Both the position numbers and the translations under genes were made by a program. From NCBI GenBank assembly GCA_916700875.1, contig CAKAKS010000068.1, positions 30,374,028-30,438,027 on the forward strand: DNA of 64,000 nucleotides, given 5' to 3'. The stretch is from Sebastes aleutianus (taxonomy: Eukaryota > Chordata > Actinopteri > Perciformes > Sebastidae). Shown here one piece after another: positions 1-12,730 of the stretch (positions are counted from its first letter, which is position 1; every line of letters starts with the position of its first letter). The notes beneath the pieces are model-generated. The model was not told the origin of the DNA and searched no databases. It saw only the letters and a program-made list of their open reading frames with translations.

Positions 1-829
1 TGTGTTGAAGCCTCGTCAGCAAGGATGTACGGTAAGCTGGAGCTTCCCAGGGATGATATAAGCACTGGGAGAAGCAATCATCAATGTGTGACACTTGATT
101 GAGACCTAAGGAAAGTTTACCTGCTTCCCTTCCAGGGAGGTCAGATCTACATTTCAGCTACTAAACAACATATTTTTCCTCACTTAGAAGTCATTAGTTT
201 GGAATATTCAGTGTGTTTTATGGGTTATTCTGTGATGAAGTGATTTACTTTTAGTGTCAGGACAGATTTTACCTTCAGTTTCTGAGTTCCTTGCTCCCAG
301 AATGCATCTGCATCTCCCATTCAGAGCACAACATGACTGGCTGCATTTTCTTTTTGTTAAAAAAATGTATATCTGCTTCTTTTACAATGGATTTTTACCT
401 GGTGTGATTGCTGAACATCTGTGCAAAGTGGTGCGTTTTATAAGAAAACGTTTCATTCTGAGGGACTGGCATCAAATGCTGATTCACTATTTTTTTCAGT
501 TCAGTTTTTCATTTATCAGAATACACAACAACAACAACATTGATCCAGTAATGCAGAGTACACTGACAATTTTATTTTTGTTCTTTTCCCCACTTTAAAT
601 CAACATCAGCCTAACTTAAAGGTCTTATTGATAACATTTTTATGTAGATGAATATTTCTTAAAAAACAATACATCCACAGAGCCTTTAGAAAGGTGCATA
701 AAAGTACGTGTTTTCCTGAAAAAAAATATTATGATTGTGAATTAATAATTTAAAAAATGTTGGCGGGTCCAAAATGAATGTTTTGTTTATCTCTGTGAAA
801 AATATCTGATGTTTGGTTCCCACTTCTAA
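1..829. other. No feature recognised
   Basis: Unique, AT-rich sequence. The open frame at 254-598 lacks any domain or splice context. Confidence 0.4.
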
Positions 830-1015
830 CAAGGCTTGTGAGCTTGACGTTAGTATCACGTGGTATCTCTGTGTCGTCAGTTAGTGTAGGTAGGTAAGTG
901 CCTGGCAACAACTTGTTGTGAAGTAAATGCAATGGAACAGGGGAGGGAGAACGTGACATCTAGTGACTGAATGTTATCAATGTTTTCAGTGGTGCCTTTT
1001 TAATCATGCGTTGCT
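830..1015 (-). repeat. Dispersed repeat family C, copy 1
   Basis: CACGTGGTATCTCTGTGTCG, AAGTGCCTGGCAACAAC and AGTGACTGAATGTTATCAAT are the reverse complement of 18622-18845. A frame on the minus strand here has no domain. Confidence 0.7.
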
Positions 1016-1770
1016 CTAGGGATGGGAATGTCGGTCTGTCAGTTGGTTGGTCTGCGGATCGAAATATCTCAACAACTATTGGATGGATAGCCATGCAATT
1101 TGGTACAGATATCCATGGTCCCGAGAGGATGAATCCCACTGACTTTTGTGTTCCTCCTCCTCTTTGAGAGAAATGTCTTGACAACTATTGGCTGGATTGT
1201 CAAAAAAAGTCAGTTCAGACATTCATGTTCCTCTCAGGATGAATTGCAACTTTGATGATCCCTTAACTTATCTGTCTCATCTAGTTGATTTAATCTAACA
1301 ATCTGTAAAACTGAGTTTCTCCACAAAGAATCACACAAAAGCACCACTTTAAATATTGTGTTTACCAGAGATGTGCTCATAAGTTTCTTGGAAATGAGTC
1401 ATTCAGCATGAAAAAGCATAAAAAACTGACTAATCGAAGAAGAAATCTTAGTCAACGAAGACCAAAACGACCAGTTAGTCGACTAATTGACCAAGAGGGG
1501 GCAGGCCTACTTTGGTTTACGACTAACAGCATTCCCATCAGTCTCAGCTAGAGCAGCAACGATTAATCGATTAGTCGATCGGGAGAAATTGTATCCGCAG
1601 CTGTTTTGATAATCAATTATTCATTTTTTTAAGCAAAAATGCCAAATATTTTCTACTTCCAGCTTCTCAAATCCAGCTACATTAAGATGGTGAACATGGT
1701 AAATCTTATACCTGCTAAACATCAGCATGTTAGTATTACCATTGTGAGCATGTTAGCATGTACCTAAGTA
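1016..1770 (+). repeat. Abundant fish repeat with embedded MITE fragments
   Basis: TCTCAACAACTATTGGATGG, GATATCCATGGTCCCGAGAG and GCATGTTAGTATTACCATTG, GTGAGCATGTTAGCATG belong to a well-known fish repeat. It is interrupted by a TAGGGCTGTCC-family fragment (1395-1512) and an AACGATTAATCGATTAG fragment (1545-1640). Confidence 0.65.
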
Positions 1771-3120
1771 CCTCACAAAGCAGTTTTATACCAATCTTTA
1801 TCATCTTTGTGTACTTGTTCTATAGTTTTTGTTCCATCTCTTTCATTTTTGATCCCAGTAATGGATATACACTATACCAAATGACAGTCAGTAGGTTATT
1901 ACAGTAACCAATGCAGAATTTGGCCATAACACCATCATATACACAGCTGTTTATGTAAAGAGTGTGAGGAAACTCAGTGTGGGTGTAAAGGGAATAAGAT
2001 GTAAAGCGCTGCTCCGTCCTCCTTTGTTCTCCTCTCTCTGTCTGTTTTAAAACCCCCTCCACCTTGCCCCTCTCAGTTGTATGCTGAGGGCAACAAATTG
2101 CAGTGAGACCCATTTCCCCCAGTGTTTGTGTTTCTGCAACGAATTGCCTCATCTGTTAAAAATGGGTAGGTGATGCATCTGGAGGGATGAAACATTTATC
2201 GGAGGACGATTTTTCATTACGGCAAGGAGAGAGCCTCCATCAATATTTCAATGGCCCTGCCTGCCCTCAGTGTGTCCGTGTGTGCAGACATCCGTGTTTG
2301 TGTGTGTTCCTGTGCATTTCAGATTGACCAAATGTCCTCACAAGAATAGACAAAATCCTCCAAAGTAAGGACAATATGCCAGTTCTCTCTGCTTGAAGAC
2401 GCTAGGTTAAAGTGAGAGCAGAGATTACAACTAGATTTAAGCACAGATTTTAAGATTGGGAGATTTTAAGGTTGTATTTTACAAAGCAAACTACCAAAAA
2501 TAAACATAAAAGTCTGATTATATTTTCAGAAAAGGATACATGAAGGCCTGCACTTTTATTCCCCTTTCATCCAGCTGTTTCTACTCTACCATTTCCCTCA
2601 TAATACAGATGTGTGTGTGTCTAGTTTGCAGCATCTCCACCCTGCCAGGCTTCCACACACTCACATGCTGTCTCTCTTCTTCTGCCTCCCTCATCTCAGA
2701 CATCTGCAGAGTAGCAGCTCTCCCTACGCTTTGCCTCTGGATGGCTGCTGTAAGCCGCTCTCCTCCGAGCATTTTCAGCTGTCACACTTTTTTAGAGTTC
2801 ACGGAGCTGGTTTTAGTCCCTCGCATCAAATATTGATTGAGGGAGAGAGAGAGAGAGAGACAGGAGAGGCAGGTCCGTCAAGTGCTCTTCTGTCCTCCAC
2901 CCATGTGACTTCTATCCCTCTCTTCAGATGCCCCTTAAAACCCTCTGACTCTCTCCCTCTCCTCCTCGTCCTTCCCTGGTGTTCTTCACAGCCAAGTGTG
3001 GATCTCTGTCATCACTGGATACTCACAGACACAGAGGGAAAGGAGGGAGTGTCAGAAAGATGATATTCCTCATGCAATTTTTCACCTATTGCTTGGATTT
3101 AATTCAAATCTAATCTAATC
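1771..3120. other. No gene recognised; possible conserved stretch at 2155-2300
   Basis: 2155-2300 (GAAACATTTATCGGAGGACG, TTCATTACGGCAAGGAG, CATCAATATTTCAATGGCCC) has unique enhancer-like sequence. 2600-3060 is pyrimidine-rich with overlapping short frames that look incidental. Confidence 0.3.
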
Positions 3121-3908
3121 TAGTCAAAATATAGTTTGTCGAAAAAAAAGTCAAAGTATAGTTTGTCGGAAAAAAAAAGTCAAAATATAGTTTGTCAAAA
3201 AAAAAAGTCAAATTATAGTTTGTCGAAAAAAAAAAGTCAAAATATAGTTTGTCGAAAAAAAAGTCAAATTATAGTTGTCGAAAAAAAAAGTCAAAATATA
3301 GTTTGTCGAAAAAAAAAGTCAAAATATAGTTTGTCAAAAAAAAGTCAAAGTATAGTTTGTCAAAAAAAAAGTCGAAGTATAGTTTGTCGAAAAAAAAAGT
3401 CAAAATATAGTTTGTCGGAAAAAAAAGTCAAAATATAGTTTGTCGGAAAAAAAAGTCAAATTATAGTTTGTCGGAAAAAAAAAGTCAAAATATAGTTTGT
3501 CGAAAAAAAAAGTCAAAATATAGTTTGTCAAAAAAAAGTCAAAGTATAGTTTGTCAAAAAAAAAGTCGAAGTATAGTTTGTCGAAAAAAAAAGTCAAAAT
3601 ATAGTTTGTCAGAAAAAAAAGTCAAAATATAGTTTGTCGAAAAAAAAGTCAAAATATAGTTTGTCGAAAAAAAAAGTAAAAATATAGTTTGTCAAAAAAA
3701 AGTCAAAGTATAGTTTGTCAAAAAAAAAATTCAAAATATAGTTTGTCGAAAAAAAAAGTAAAAATATAGTTTGTCGGAAAAAAAAGTCAAATTATAGTTT
3801 GTCGGAAAAAAAAGTCAAATTATAGTTTGTCGAAAAAAAAAAGTCAAAATATAGTTTGTCGAAAAAAAAAAGTCAAAATATAGTTTGTCGAAAAAAAAAA
3901 GTCAAAGT
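3121..3908. repeat. Satellite-like tandem array, about 25-bp unit
   Basis: About 30 copies of GTCAAAATATAGTTTGTCG followed by a run of seven to ten A. Variants have GTCAAAG, GTCAAAT or GTCGAAG. Copies at about 3316-3405 and 3507-3590 share the same variant order, so part of the array was duplicated as a higher-order block. Lys/Ser-rich and Phe-rich frames are artefacts. Confidence 0.97.
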
Positions 3909-4309
3909 ATAGTATAGTATGTGTATAGTAATGTACTTGATACCGGACCCCAGGAAGACTAGCTGGTGCCGTTGGTATCAGCTAATGGGGATCCTTCTTC
4001 AATAAATAAATAAATAAATCTAAACACTTGTGGGTTGTAATAACTCAAACAGGCTTGTTGTGTGGTTATCTATGGAGTTCCCTGTTAGCCACCATGCTGG
4101 AACAGTGTTTCTTCCTGTTGGGCTCCACGCCTGTCGTGTGACTGGAAACTATGAATTTCGGCAGGAAAAGTTTAAGACGAGGCGCGTATGACGCCACATG
4201 ATGATGCATTACTGCCTCCCTCTGGTTGGAACAGTCACTACACCTTAGTCAGCTTCCTATGGCCTAAATCCTTATTAGATTCAGGCCCAGAGTCTTTAAA
4301 AACGTGTTA

Positions 4310-5350
4310 TTTTAAATACACACATCAAGTTAGCAACAGACCATTTTTATTTACAAGTTATTTAATCTGAATAATGTATATATTTTAAGCATTAGCAGTC
4401 TACCTATTTAAAATCCCGAGTGTTTGCTGCCGTCTAGTGGAGACAGTGAGGAACTGCCAAATTAGTAAAAATAGCGTCAATGCAGTCATTATAGTATACT
4501 AACACTTCCGGTGAGTCATTTCAAAATAAAACATGTTTTTGTTTTTTGCGTTTTTTAATACTTATTACTGGGGATTATTTTGTACACATAACGGAACAGA
4601 AGCACAACATCCTACTAGTGGTTTTCCTTTATATTTCCCATATAGTGTTGACAAGAAGATGCAAAAGATTAACAATAAGTCACTACTGTTAAATTTAAGG
4701 TAAAAGACAAAACAAAATGTTTGTCGGTTGCACAAAGCAGAGATGATCTGTTTATTTAAAATCACATGATCACTGCCCTCTAATGGACACTGTGAAGAAA
4801 TGCAATATTCAATTTGTCAAGTTAGCATCAATGCAGCAATTTCTGTGAAATGTACTTTCTTAGCACATTACTTGATGCAGATATTGTTTTACAACAAAGC
4901 ATTCATTAGAAATACAGATACTATTATTAACATATAAATGTCTTATTGACACCGCTAGAGAATGTAATCAGTATTGATAACTATCTTTCCTACTAAAGTC
5001 TGCAATGGTTGCTAGTTTAACAAATTATATGGTGCAGTACCTACCTGTGACCACTGGAGGGCATTAAAACTCCTGATTTTAAACACACAGGTCAAGTTAG
5101 CTTTAAACCATTTTTATTGTTTATTTTTAGTTATTCAACCTGAAGAATGTATATAATATTATTAAGCCGTAGCAGTTCCTGAGTCTACCTCTGTGTTGAT
5201 GCTAGCAGATGTTGATCTGTATATTTAAAATCACGTGTTTGCTGTCCTCTAGTGGTGACAATGAAGAACTGCTCAATTAGTCATAGTGACGTCAATGCAG
5301 TCATTATAGTATACTCACACTTCTGGTAAATCATTTCAAAATAAAACGTA
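4310..5350. repeat. Diverged direct repeats, about 0.5-0.8 kb apart
   Basis: The segment at 4312-4540 recurs at about 5085-5350, with a third partial copy at 4740-4830. Shared pieces include CAATGCAGTCATTATAGTAT, TCATTTCAAAATAAAAC, ACACATCAAGTTAGC/ACACAGGTCAAGTTAGC and CTCTAGTGG. Confidence 0.75.
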
Positions 5351-5354
5351 CACA

Positions 5355-6680
5355 GGTGTAGTTACTCGTTGTCACCGCAGGAGGGCAGTCATGACAATGA
5401 TTGACTATAAGAAAGATAACATGACAAATACACAATATTTAGTGTTATTATTTATTGTTATACAGTTTTTTTTAGGCATTATTTTGTACGCATAAAGGAA
5501 AAGAAGCACAACATACTCAAAGTACTCACAAGTACCTCACAATTTAAGTATAATAGTTCAGTAAAGGAATTTTATGGTTTTAGCATAATCCTTATGATGT
5601 TCCTATTGGATTAACATTGACTGCATCATACAGTGTTATGAATTATCAGAATCAGAATATTTTATTAAATAAAGAAATATAATAAAAATAGAAATAAAGG
5701 AGTATGTGAAATGTAAATTATGTACATAACACAATACGTAATATATAAAGAGTAATATAGATAAATAATAAAAATAAGAAATATGTACAAATATGAGCAT
5801 CAAACACATGCAATTTAACAACAGTGCAAATAAAAAAATAATTAAATTAAATAAGAATATTTCTTGAAATATCATTTCATCTCCTATGGTATAACTGCAA
5901 TATTCCTATAATATTCTTACAAGGACTTATAGAGAGTTTATCATGACATGTCTTTATATATTTTATGTATGGCTGAATTATCTTGTTAGCCCCCTGGCAA
6001 AAATGTAGTGTTTGCCGCTCTTTATACCTCCTGGTTCACAATCACGTGGATAACAACAAATTGATTTCCTGCTGACCATCACGAAAAAAAATGCAAAATT
6101 CGTGTCTATGTACACAAATCAATACATTATATGTTGTGACCATTTCACCAACTGCTGTTCAGCTGGGCTGATCTGTAGAAGGTGAGTGACAGGTGAGTGC
6201 AGCATGCTTCAGTCCTATGTTACTCTTTCAGCGTCACTTAAGATGCGTCCGTTTAGTTTTGTCATCACATGCACATCATGTCGGAAAGCGTTGCACTGCT
6301 CCTTTATTATCTCAGCCAACCTACTGAAATACACATGAGGGCTGTGCATGTCACTCCCACCTGATGTGTTAACTGCATGTGAAGTGTGACCCATACATGA
6401 CACACACACCCCTTACACCGGTATAGAGAGTATGGGAGTTGAAGTATGGAGATGTGGAACGTGAGGGGGTGACTAAGTGGGAGTGGCAGAGCTGGAGATG
6501 ACATGATGCTGGGGGTTAAACACACCGGGTAATGGAGGGATGAGGAGGGAGAGAGACGATGGGAGGGCATATGAATATTTGATCTTGCGGTAAGAAGGGG
6601 TTGGCGAAGTGGGGAGGGCCGACCCAGAAGCCCTTGTGATGAGTGGTGCTGTAAAAATATTTACCTTAAACACACCACTG
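5355..6680. other. No gene recognised
   Basis: AT-rich sequence at 5636-5880 and a partial match to repeat family B at 5996-6140 (TTTGCCGCTCTTTATACCTC, CTGGTTCACAATCACGTGG). The short frames are not gene-like. Confidence 0.5.
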
Positions 6681-6684
6681 CGAA

Positions 6685-6720
6685 GGAGGAGGAGGAGGAG
6701 GAGGAGGAGGAGGAGGAGAG
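6685..6720. repeat. (GAG)n trinucleotide microsatellite
   Basis: About twelve GAG/GGA units within a purine-rich zone (6520-7060). Confidence 0.9.
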
Positions 6721-7144
6721 CTGTGATGTCCTTCCTCCCTTCCTTCCATCCTTTCCCTCAGTCGTTCCTTCCTTCTTCCCAGCTCTACGTCAAATAAAGT
6801 GGGTCAGCATTACACATCAGTACAACCCGCCGGAGGGGAGGAAGGGGAGGATTTAAGCTGCGAGAGAGATAGATGGGGAAGATGGGGAGAGGTAAGAGAG
6901 AGTGCAAAAAGAAAAAAAAAAGCTGCTGCACAGAGAGAAGGATGAAGTTTAATGTTTACACAAAACAGAGAGAGATTGGGGCGAGTATTTGTCGGAGTTT
7001 GAGGAAGAGCAGGGATGGAGGAGTAAAGAGTGAAGAGGAGCATGGAAGAGAAGGCAATGATTAATTCATCTTTATGTTTCGGTGGGCCACTAGCACGGCT
7101 GCAGGCCCTAAGAGGCTCCACATGATGGAGAGTTAGCCATTACC

Positions 7145-8050
7145 ATGTTTAAAGCTCTGCCTCCCAACACTCCTCGCATCCTCCTCCCTTCCACTCTCAC
7201 TCCTTCCTCGTTTAGATTCTCGGGTTTTTGTTTTCAAAGTGTGGCCGATGATGAAACCATGAAGGAAAAGAGCCGAGGGAGAGGAAGAGAGAGGCAGATG
7301 AAGAGATTGAGAGCAGGATTAGTTCGGCCATGTGTCAGCCGGCGCTCGTGGGTGTATTTACCCGTATCCAGTATCTCTGAACACATGTTTACCCACCTCG
7401 CAGTCATCCGGAGGCATTCGTCATATTTCCCTCAGACGGCTCTGCGTGCCTCAAAGGCCAGCGTGACATCAGAGCCGGCCAAAATAGTCACTGACTGCTT
7501 CTTATTCTGTAATAAAAGGGGATAAAAAAACAGGAGGACATGTTAGATTTAGGGATGCTAAACACAACTCACATTACTCACCTTCTTATTCAAGGAGTAG
7601 TGGTTACCATCAGAGAGAGACACACAGAAACTAAGATGTATATCAGTTATTCTAAATAATCCACACGCTTCACGTAGAGCAGTTTTCACTGGAACTACTC
7701 TCTTCCAGATGAAAACTGTTTACACTGTGTTCTGTGAATTATCCAGAGTAACAGGGACATTTATATTTTAGGAAAGAGATGTTGCTGCTGAATTTTTTAA
7801 ATGTAATTTTTCACTGTGCTGAGCACCACAAACAGAGTTCCAATCTCCTCCGTTATATTGGGTTGGACGCCAAGTCCCCTCTACTCCATCCCACACCTTT
7901 TAATGATTCATGTTGTATTTATTCAATTATATTTTCTGTACATTTAGAAGGTTTAAGTCCTGTTTCTACACCACCACTTTTTTTATAGGGCCTTTATATG
8001 GCTGGGTATTGAAACTCAATTCATTCTGACTACTTACGGAAATGTATCTA
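7145..8050. other. No gene recognised; one enhancer-like stretch
   Basis: 7320-7520 is unique (CGTGGGTGTATTTACCCGTA, CACATGTTTACCCACCTCGC, GGCCAAAATAGTCACTGACT) and could be conserved non-coding DNA. The frame from 7145 has no domain. The rest shows nothing. Confidence 0.35.
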
Positions 8051-8053
8051 AAG

Positions 8054-8738
8054 CAGAGCTGTCAATGTTAACGTGATAATAACGCGTTAACGCAAATTTG
8101 TTTTAACGCCACCAATTTATTTGACGCATTAATGCAACTTGTGATTTTTAGGTTGGGCATGTCATACTAGCTTGTCGCGAAGGAGGTTAAATAACACTGC
8201 AAACTTGCGGTATATTCTTGTGAGGAAAACCTGTCATTGCCATTTTCAAAGGGGTCTCTTGACCTCTGACCTCCAGATATGTGAATGAAAATGGGTTCTC
8301 TGGGTCCCCACGAGTCTCCCCTTTACAGACATGCCCACTTTATGATAATCACATGCAGTTTGGGGCAAGTCATAGTCAAGTCAGCACACTGACACACTGA
8401 CAGCTGTTGTTGCCTGTTGGGTTGCAGTTTGACATATTATGATTTGAGCATATTTTTTATGCTAAATGCAGTACCTGTGAGGGTTTCTGGACAATATTTG
8501 TCATTGTTTAGTGTTGGTAATTGATTTCCAATAATAGATATATACATACATGCATGCGTAAAGCTGCATATTTGCTCACTCCCATGTTGATACGAGTATT
8601 AAATACTTGGCAAATCTCCCTTTAAGGTTCATTTTCAACAGATAAAAAATGTGCAATTAATCTGTGATTAATCCTGATTAACTATGGACAATCATGCAAT
8701 TTATTGCAAATATATATTGTAATCAATTGACAGCCCTA
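8054..8738 (+). mobile_element. hAT-like MITE (TAGGGCTGTCAA family)
   Basis: It runs from a degenerate left end (CAGAGCTGTCAATG) to the right end AATTGACAGCCCTA. The interior includes GTGATAATAACGCGTTAACG, TTGACCTCTGACCTCCAG and CATGCAGTTTGGGGCAAGTC. The flanking 8-mers do not match. Confidence 0.8.
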
Positions 8739-8831
8739 GTCAAAACATGTTTATAGTCCACAAACCTCAGCAAATAAACCAAAACCACCCGTAAGTAACT
8801 GAGAAAATTTGCATATATATAAATATATATT

Positions 8832-9010
8832 AGGGCTGTCCTCGACCAAAGAAATTCTTAGTCGACTAATTGATTAGTTGATTTAGTTGTCGGATCTGTA
8901 AAATTTAGTTTCTCCGCAAAGAATCGCACAAAAGCACCACTTTAAATCTTGTGTTTACCAGAGATGTGCTCATACGTTTCTTAGAAATAAGTCATGTAGC
9001 ATAAAAAAAA
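8832..9010 (+). mobile_element. hAT-like element (TAGGGCTGTCC family)
   Basis: It begins TAGGGCTGTCCTCGACCAAAG, followed by CTTAGTCGACTAATTGATTAG, CTCCGCAAAGAATCGC and GTTTACCAGAGATGTGCTCA. The right terminus is not found, so it is truncated near 9010. Confidence 0.65.
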
Positions 9011-10339
9011 CAGTAATTTGGGTGAAAATGCCCCTTTAACGTTTACAAATGAATAAAATCTTAAATAATTCCAGGTCAAATAAATTACTCCTATTCCTTA
9101 AACCTCAATGGGAGATGTTGACAAGTTCTGGAGAATATTTGAGATGTTGATTTTGCAACACAGAGTGTAACCCGCAGTGTCAAGAAGACATTTTGTACAT
9201 TCAGTCTCTGTTTACCACCGCATCACCTCTTCCTCTTTCTCTTTAAGCCTCTGCCAAGACAAATCCAGCACATCTTAGGCAGCTCAAACTGTGCAAACCT
9301 TGGTGAAGCACCTTTGCCTGATGCCATCCAAAACCCACCTCGGTCCCCTGTAAGCCTGCCAGCCTGGATGAAAACATCAGGACTTTTATTCGGGCTTTTC
9401 AAGAAAAAAAGAAAAAACTACAAAGCAAAAAGGTCCTTTTAAGTCTGGCGCAGGGACACCGTCGTGAGCGCGTCGCTGAGCTCATCGTCGACATCAAACG
9501 GTTGGCAGAGGGTCTGCCAACCAGCTGGTGCAGATGGCCGGACTCAAGCGGGACCCTCTAATGAGAAGCAGGTAGGGCATTAGTAGTCTGGGCAGGGTGG
9601 CAGCGCCCAAGAGACCGCAGCAACACACACATACATGCAGCTCTAACCAGCAATATGCAAAGAGGAGGTGAGTGTGCAATGCATGCTTTAAGGAGAGAGG
9701 AGGGGAAAAAGAAACCATGATGGACTGTTGACAGCTCACTGCATCCTACAGACATATCCACACACACAGGATGAACATGCATGCAGCATCATCCCAGTCA
9801 GGCAGCATGCAATGTCAGAGTTAAATCAGCATAAGACAGGCTCATATCTCTGTTACAGTGCTGGGAGGTTGAGGATTCACTCACTCTGGGGTTAATCGGT
9901 TCATCAGCTCCAGTCAACAACAGGCTGCCACTGCCACCTGCTGGACTTATTGGGTAGAAACGTGCCCTGCTATATGAGAAATGGGGAGGATTTGCATGCA
10001 TGCTATCTTGGAGACACTGTCAGGTGGTGTGATGTGAGTAATATTTAAACTAGGAAATTAGAATTGTCATTTTATGGCGTTACAGACAGATGATAAAGTA
10101 AAGGAAAACAAAAAAAGAGTAGGGAAACATAACAAATGCAACCTTTTTCCTTAATGGACCCCTTTTCTATCATTGAGTAAACAGACGACCCCTAACTAAG
10201 TGACATATTTTATGGATGTTTCATATTATATTTAATGCATAACAATAACAGTACAGAACAACGTATAAACTGTACATTTAGCCCAAGTAGTGAACGCAAT
10301 AACTGCAGGAAGTTTGTGTAAAACGAGCAATTTACAGTA

Positions 10340-11195
10340 GATGAATTTTGACCAGATTATTTCCTGTGAATATTTCATCAGAGATGAGTTTTCCTGTTAG
10401 TTTTAGAAACTTTTAATACAATTCTCTGTCTGTGTTTTTTTTTTTTTTTGTAACAATCATACTTAGGCTTCTTTTTGGCATGAGAGAAAAAGTGAGTGAC
10501 TGAGTGATGAAGTTACACGATTGGTTGGCCGAGTGTTGGAGTTTAGTCAACGGCCGTTACTCTTTCAAAATGGAATGAATTTGGACGGAATAACAGAAAG
10601 TTTACGAGGCCGCTATGGTGTTTCCTGTTTGAAACGGCGAGCAGAAAACCAGGGACCAAATCAGGTGCATTCAGTGTCACCGCTTGAACAGCCAGTTGAT
10701 TAGAGCAGCCCCTGGTGTCCTCATCGGACCTGGTGGACATGTAGCGCAGGATTTAACATTATAGACATGATCACTGACTATTTGTGTAACAATTTAGCCA
10801 GAAATTCAGACTGACCGTACACGGTCCAGACGTATACTCAATTTTGACTGAGTCTTGTTTGACTAATTCAGTGTTTTCTTCTCCCTGACGCCTGGCCATT
10901 GCTCTATCAGCTCTTTGGTTGTTTGTTTTTTGTTTGGTTATTTTAACTGCGTACTTTTCTACCCAACCTGCTAAACAGCCTCATCCTGCATTAGGAAAGT
11001 ACGCAGTCAAAACAACCAAAGAGCTGATAGAACAATGGCTAAGCATCAGGGAGAAGAAACACATTTGTCGAAAAAGAAGCCTATTAAGTATAAATGATTT
11101 TTTTAAATAAAACATAAGGACAGAGACAGACTTGTATTAAAAGTTCCTAAAAACAACAGGAAACTCATCTCTGATGCAATATTCACAGTTGCATT
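10340..11195. repeat. Long imperfect foldback element
   Basis: Reading inward, the left pieces TCAGAGATGAGTTTTCCTGT, TAGGCTTCTTTTT and GGCCATTGCTCTATCAGCTC have reverse complements on the right (AGGAAACTCATCTCTGA, AAAAAGAAGCCTATTAAG, AGAGCTGATAGAACAATGGC). The centre is at about 10968. Each arm is about 400 bp with a non-homologous stretch at 10500-10860. Confidence 0.75.
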
Positions 11196-11469
11196 GTGGG
11201 AATTGTAGGATCCAGGGGTTTTCCAGAGTTTAACTCATACCAGGTACTAAAAGTCAGGATATCTTGGCCTCTGCTGCCACAATTTCGACCATTTGTTTTT
11301 TTAATCTGTCTCTTGGGATTTCCCCAACGTTACGAACACGCCACACTAGATCACTGCAGTAGCCCTTTAACACCAGTGCCATATGCATCAGATGGCATGC
11401 CAATCACTAAAGGAAGATGGGCAGGATAACCTTTACAATTTAGCAGTTTAACTTCAAACTAACCTGGTG

Positions 11470-11810
11470 TCAATTTCCCCACTATCGTCTATATATTACA
11501 TCAAAGAACGTCTAATGCTAAAAAGTGAAAATCGATTATTCCGTTGCACTGCAACATCAGCACCCAGCAGCAAAGCTACGCTTCGTTTTTAGTTTATTTG
11601 ACATTGTGAGGAACAAAGAATTAAATCACACACACCTAGCCAACTAGCATATTCTACAGAAATGGACTTGTGTTGAACAATAGAATACTATAAATATAAA
11701 AAGCGTTTTCAGTCCAAAATGGCGGCAGCGTCTGTTGTCAAAAACATCCGGAGTTTCGTCTCTTTGCTACTTTACTCCTTGATTACATTGCAACCAATTT
11801 CTCACCATGG
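11470..11810. repeat. Dispersed repeat family D, second location
   Basis: AGTGAAAATCGATTATTCCG, ACATCAGCACCCAGCAGCAA, GACATTGTGAGGAACAAAG and TTTTCAGTCCAAAATGGCGG match both halves of 14930-15560. Confidence 0.7.
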
Positions 11811-12469
11811 TAACGAGTTTCCTCCTAAATAGTGCCTGTAATCAGCTACATTACCATCTTCGTTGTATCCCAGCTGACGATCTCAAGCCATATACTGTTA
11901 TTATGTTTTATTATTATTATTTAGAAGAAGGGAATTCATTGGTCAAACATTTACAGATATTATTTCCACAGGCGGAAATACACTGAAATCGAGGTCCGTC
12001 CGTATATTTTGTCCCCCGCACGAATGTTCCGCCCACAAACTGAAACAACTTGAAAGCACATTAATAACAACCGAAATAGTCGCATGTGGATAATTCAATT
12101 CAGGTTGAGGGTCTAATTTTTGTCCAGTGGAGATCTCTGTACCATATGAGTTGGATGTTGGATGAATTCAAGTGAACTAGACTGTTGTTTACAACAAGTA
12201 TCCAGCAGAGGTCTGTGTTCAGCAGAGAATCAGTGTCATGAAAAGCCCATGAAGCAGGAATGCAGCACTATGCTGCCTTCAGGGTCTCCATGTACACGTT
12301 TTAAAGATAATACAATATGTTGCATATTTAGGTGCTTTAAATGATGGCTGTTATTCTGCATTTCAACTGGCTCTTTACTTTTATTTACCTTTATATACTT
12401 TACATACTGTTACAACTGTTGCACCTCTGTGTATACATATACATACTTATTACTTCTCTAGGCATACTA

Positions 12470-12730
12470 CATTCCTGTTTACACCTCTGTATATATATAT
12501 ATATATATATACACACTTTTATTACTTCTCATCACATACTACATTCCTGTTTACACCTCTGTATATATATATATATATATATATACACACTTTTATTACT
12601 TCTCATTATCACATACTGCATTCCTGTTTACACCTCTGTATATATATATATATATATATACACACTTTTATTACTTCTCATTATCACATACTGCATTCCT
12701 GTTTACACCTCTGTGTACATATATTACTTA
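12470..12730. repeat. Minisatellite, about 60-68 bp unit with internal (TA)n
   Basis: About four copies of a unit containing CATTCCTGTTTACACCTCTG, a TATATA run of 18-24 bp and CACACTTTTATTACTTCTCA. The (TA)n length varies between units. The long open frame across it is an artefact of the periodic sequence. Confidence 0.9.

Noticed and set aside
3136..3597. Lys/Ser-rich and Phe-rich repeat proteins
   Set aside because: They come from the 25-bp tandem array, which happens to lack stops in two frames.
5636..5875. Hydrophobic 79-residue frame resembling a membrane protein
   Set aside because: The DNA is very AT-rich and low in complexity. Phe/Ile/Leu/Tyr bias is expected and no start or splice context supports it.
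10270..10330. Possible last pax3 exon (minus-strand GCGTTCACTACTTGG)
   Set aside because: It resembles the AFHYL codons only out of phase and lacks a good acceptor.
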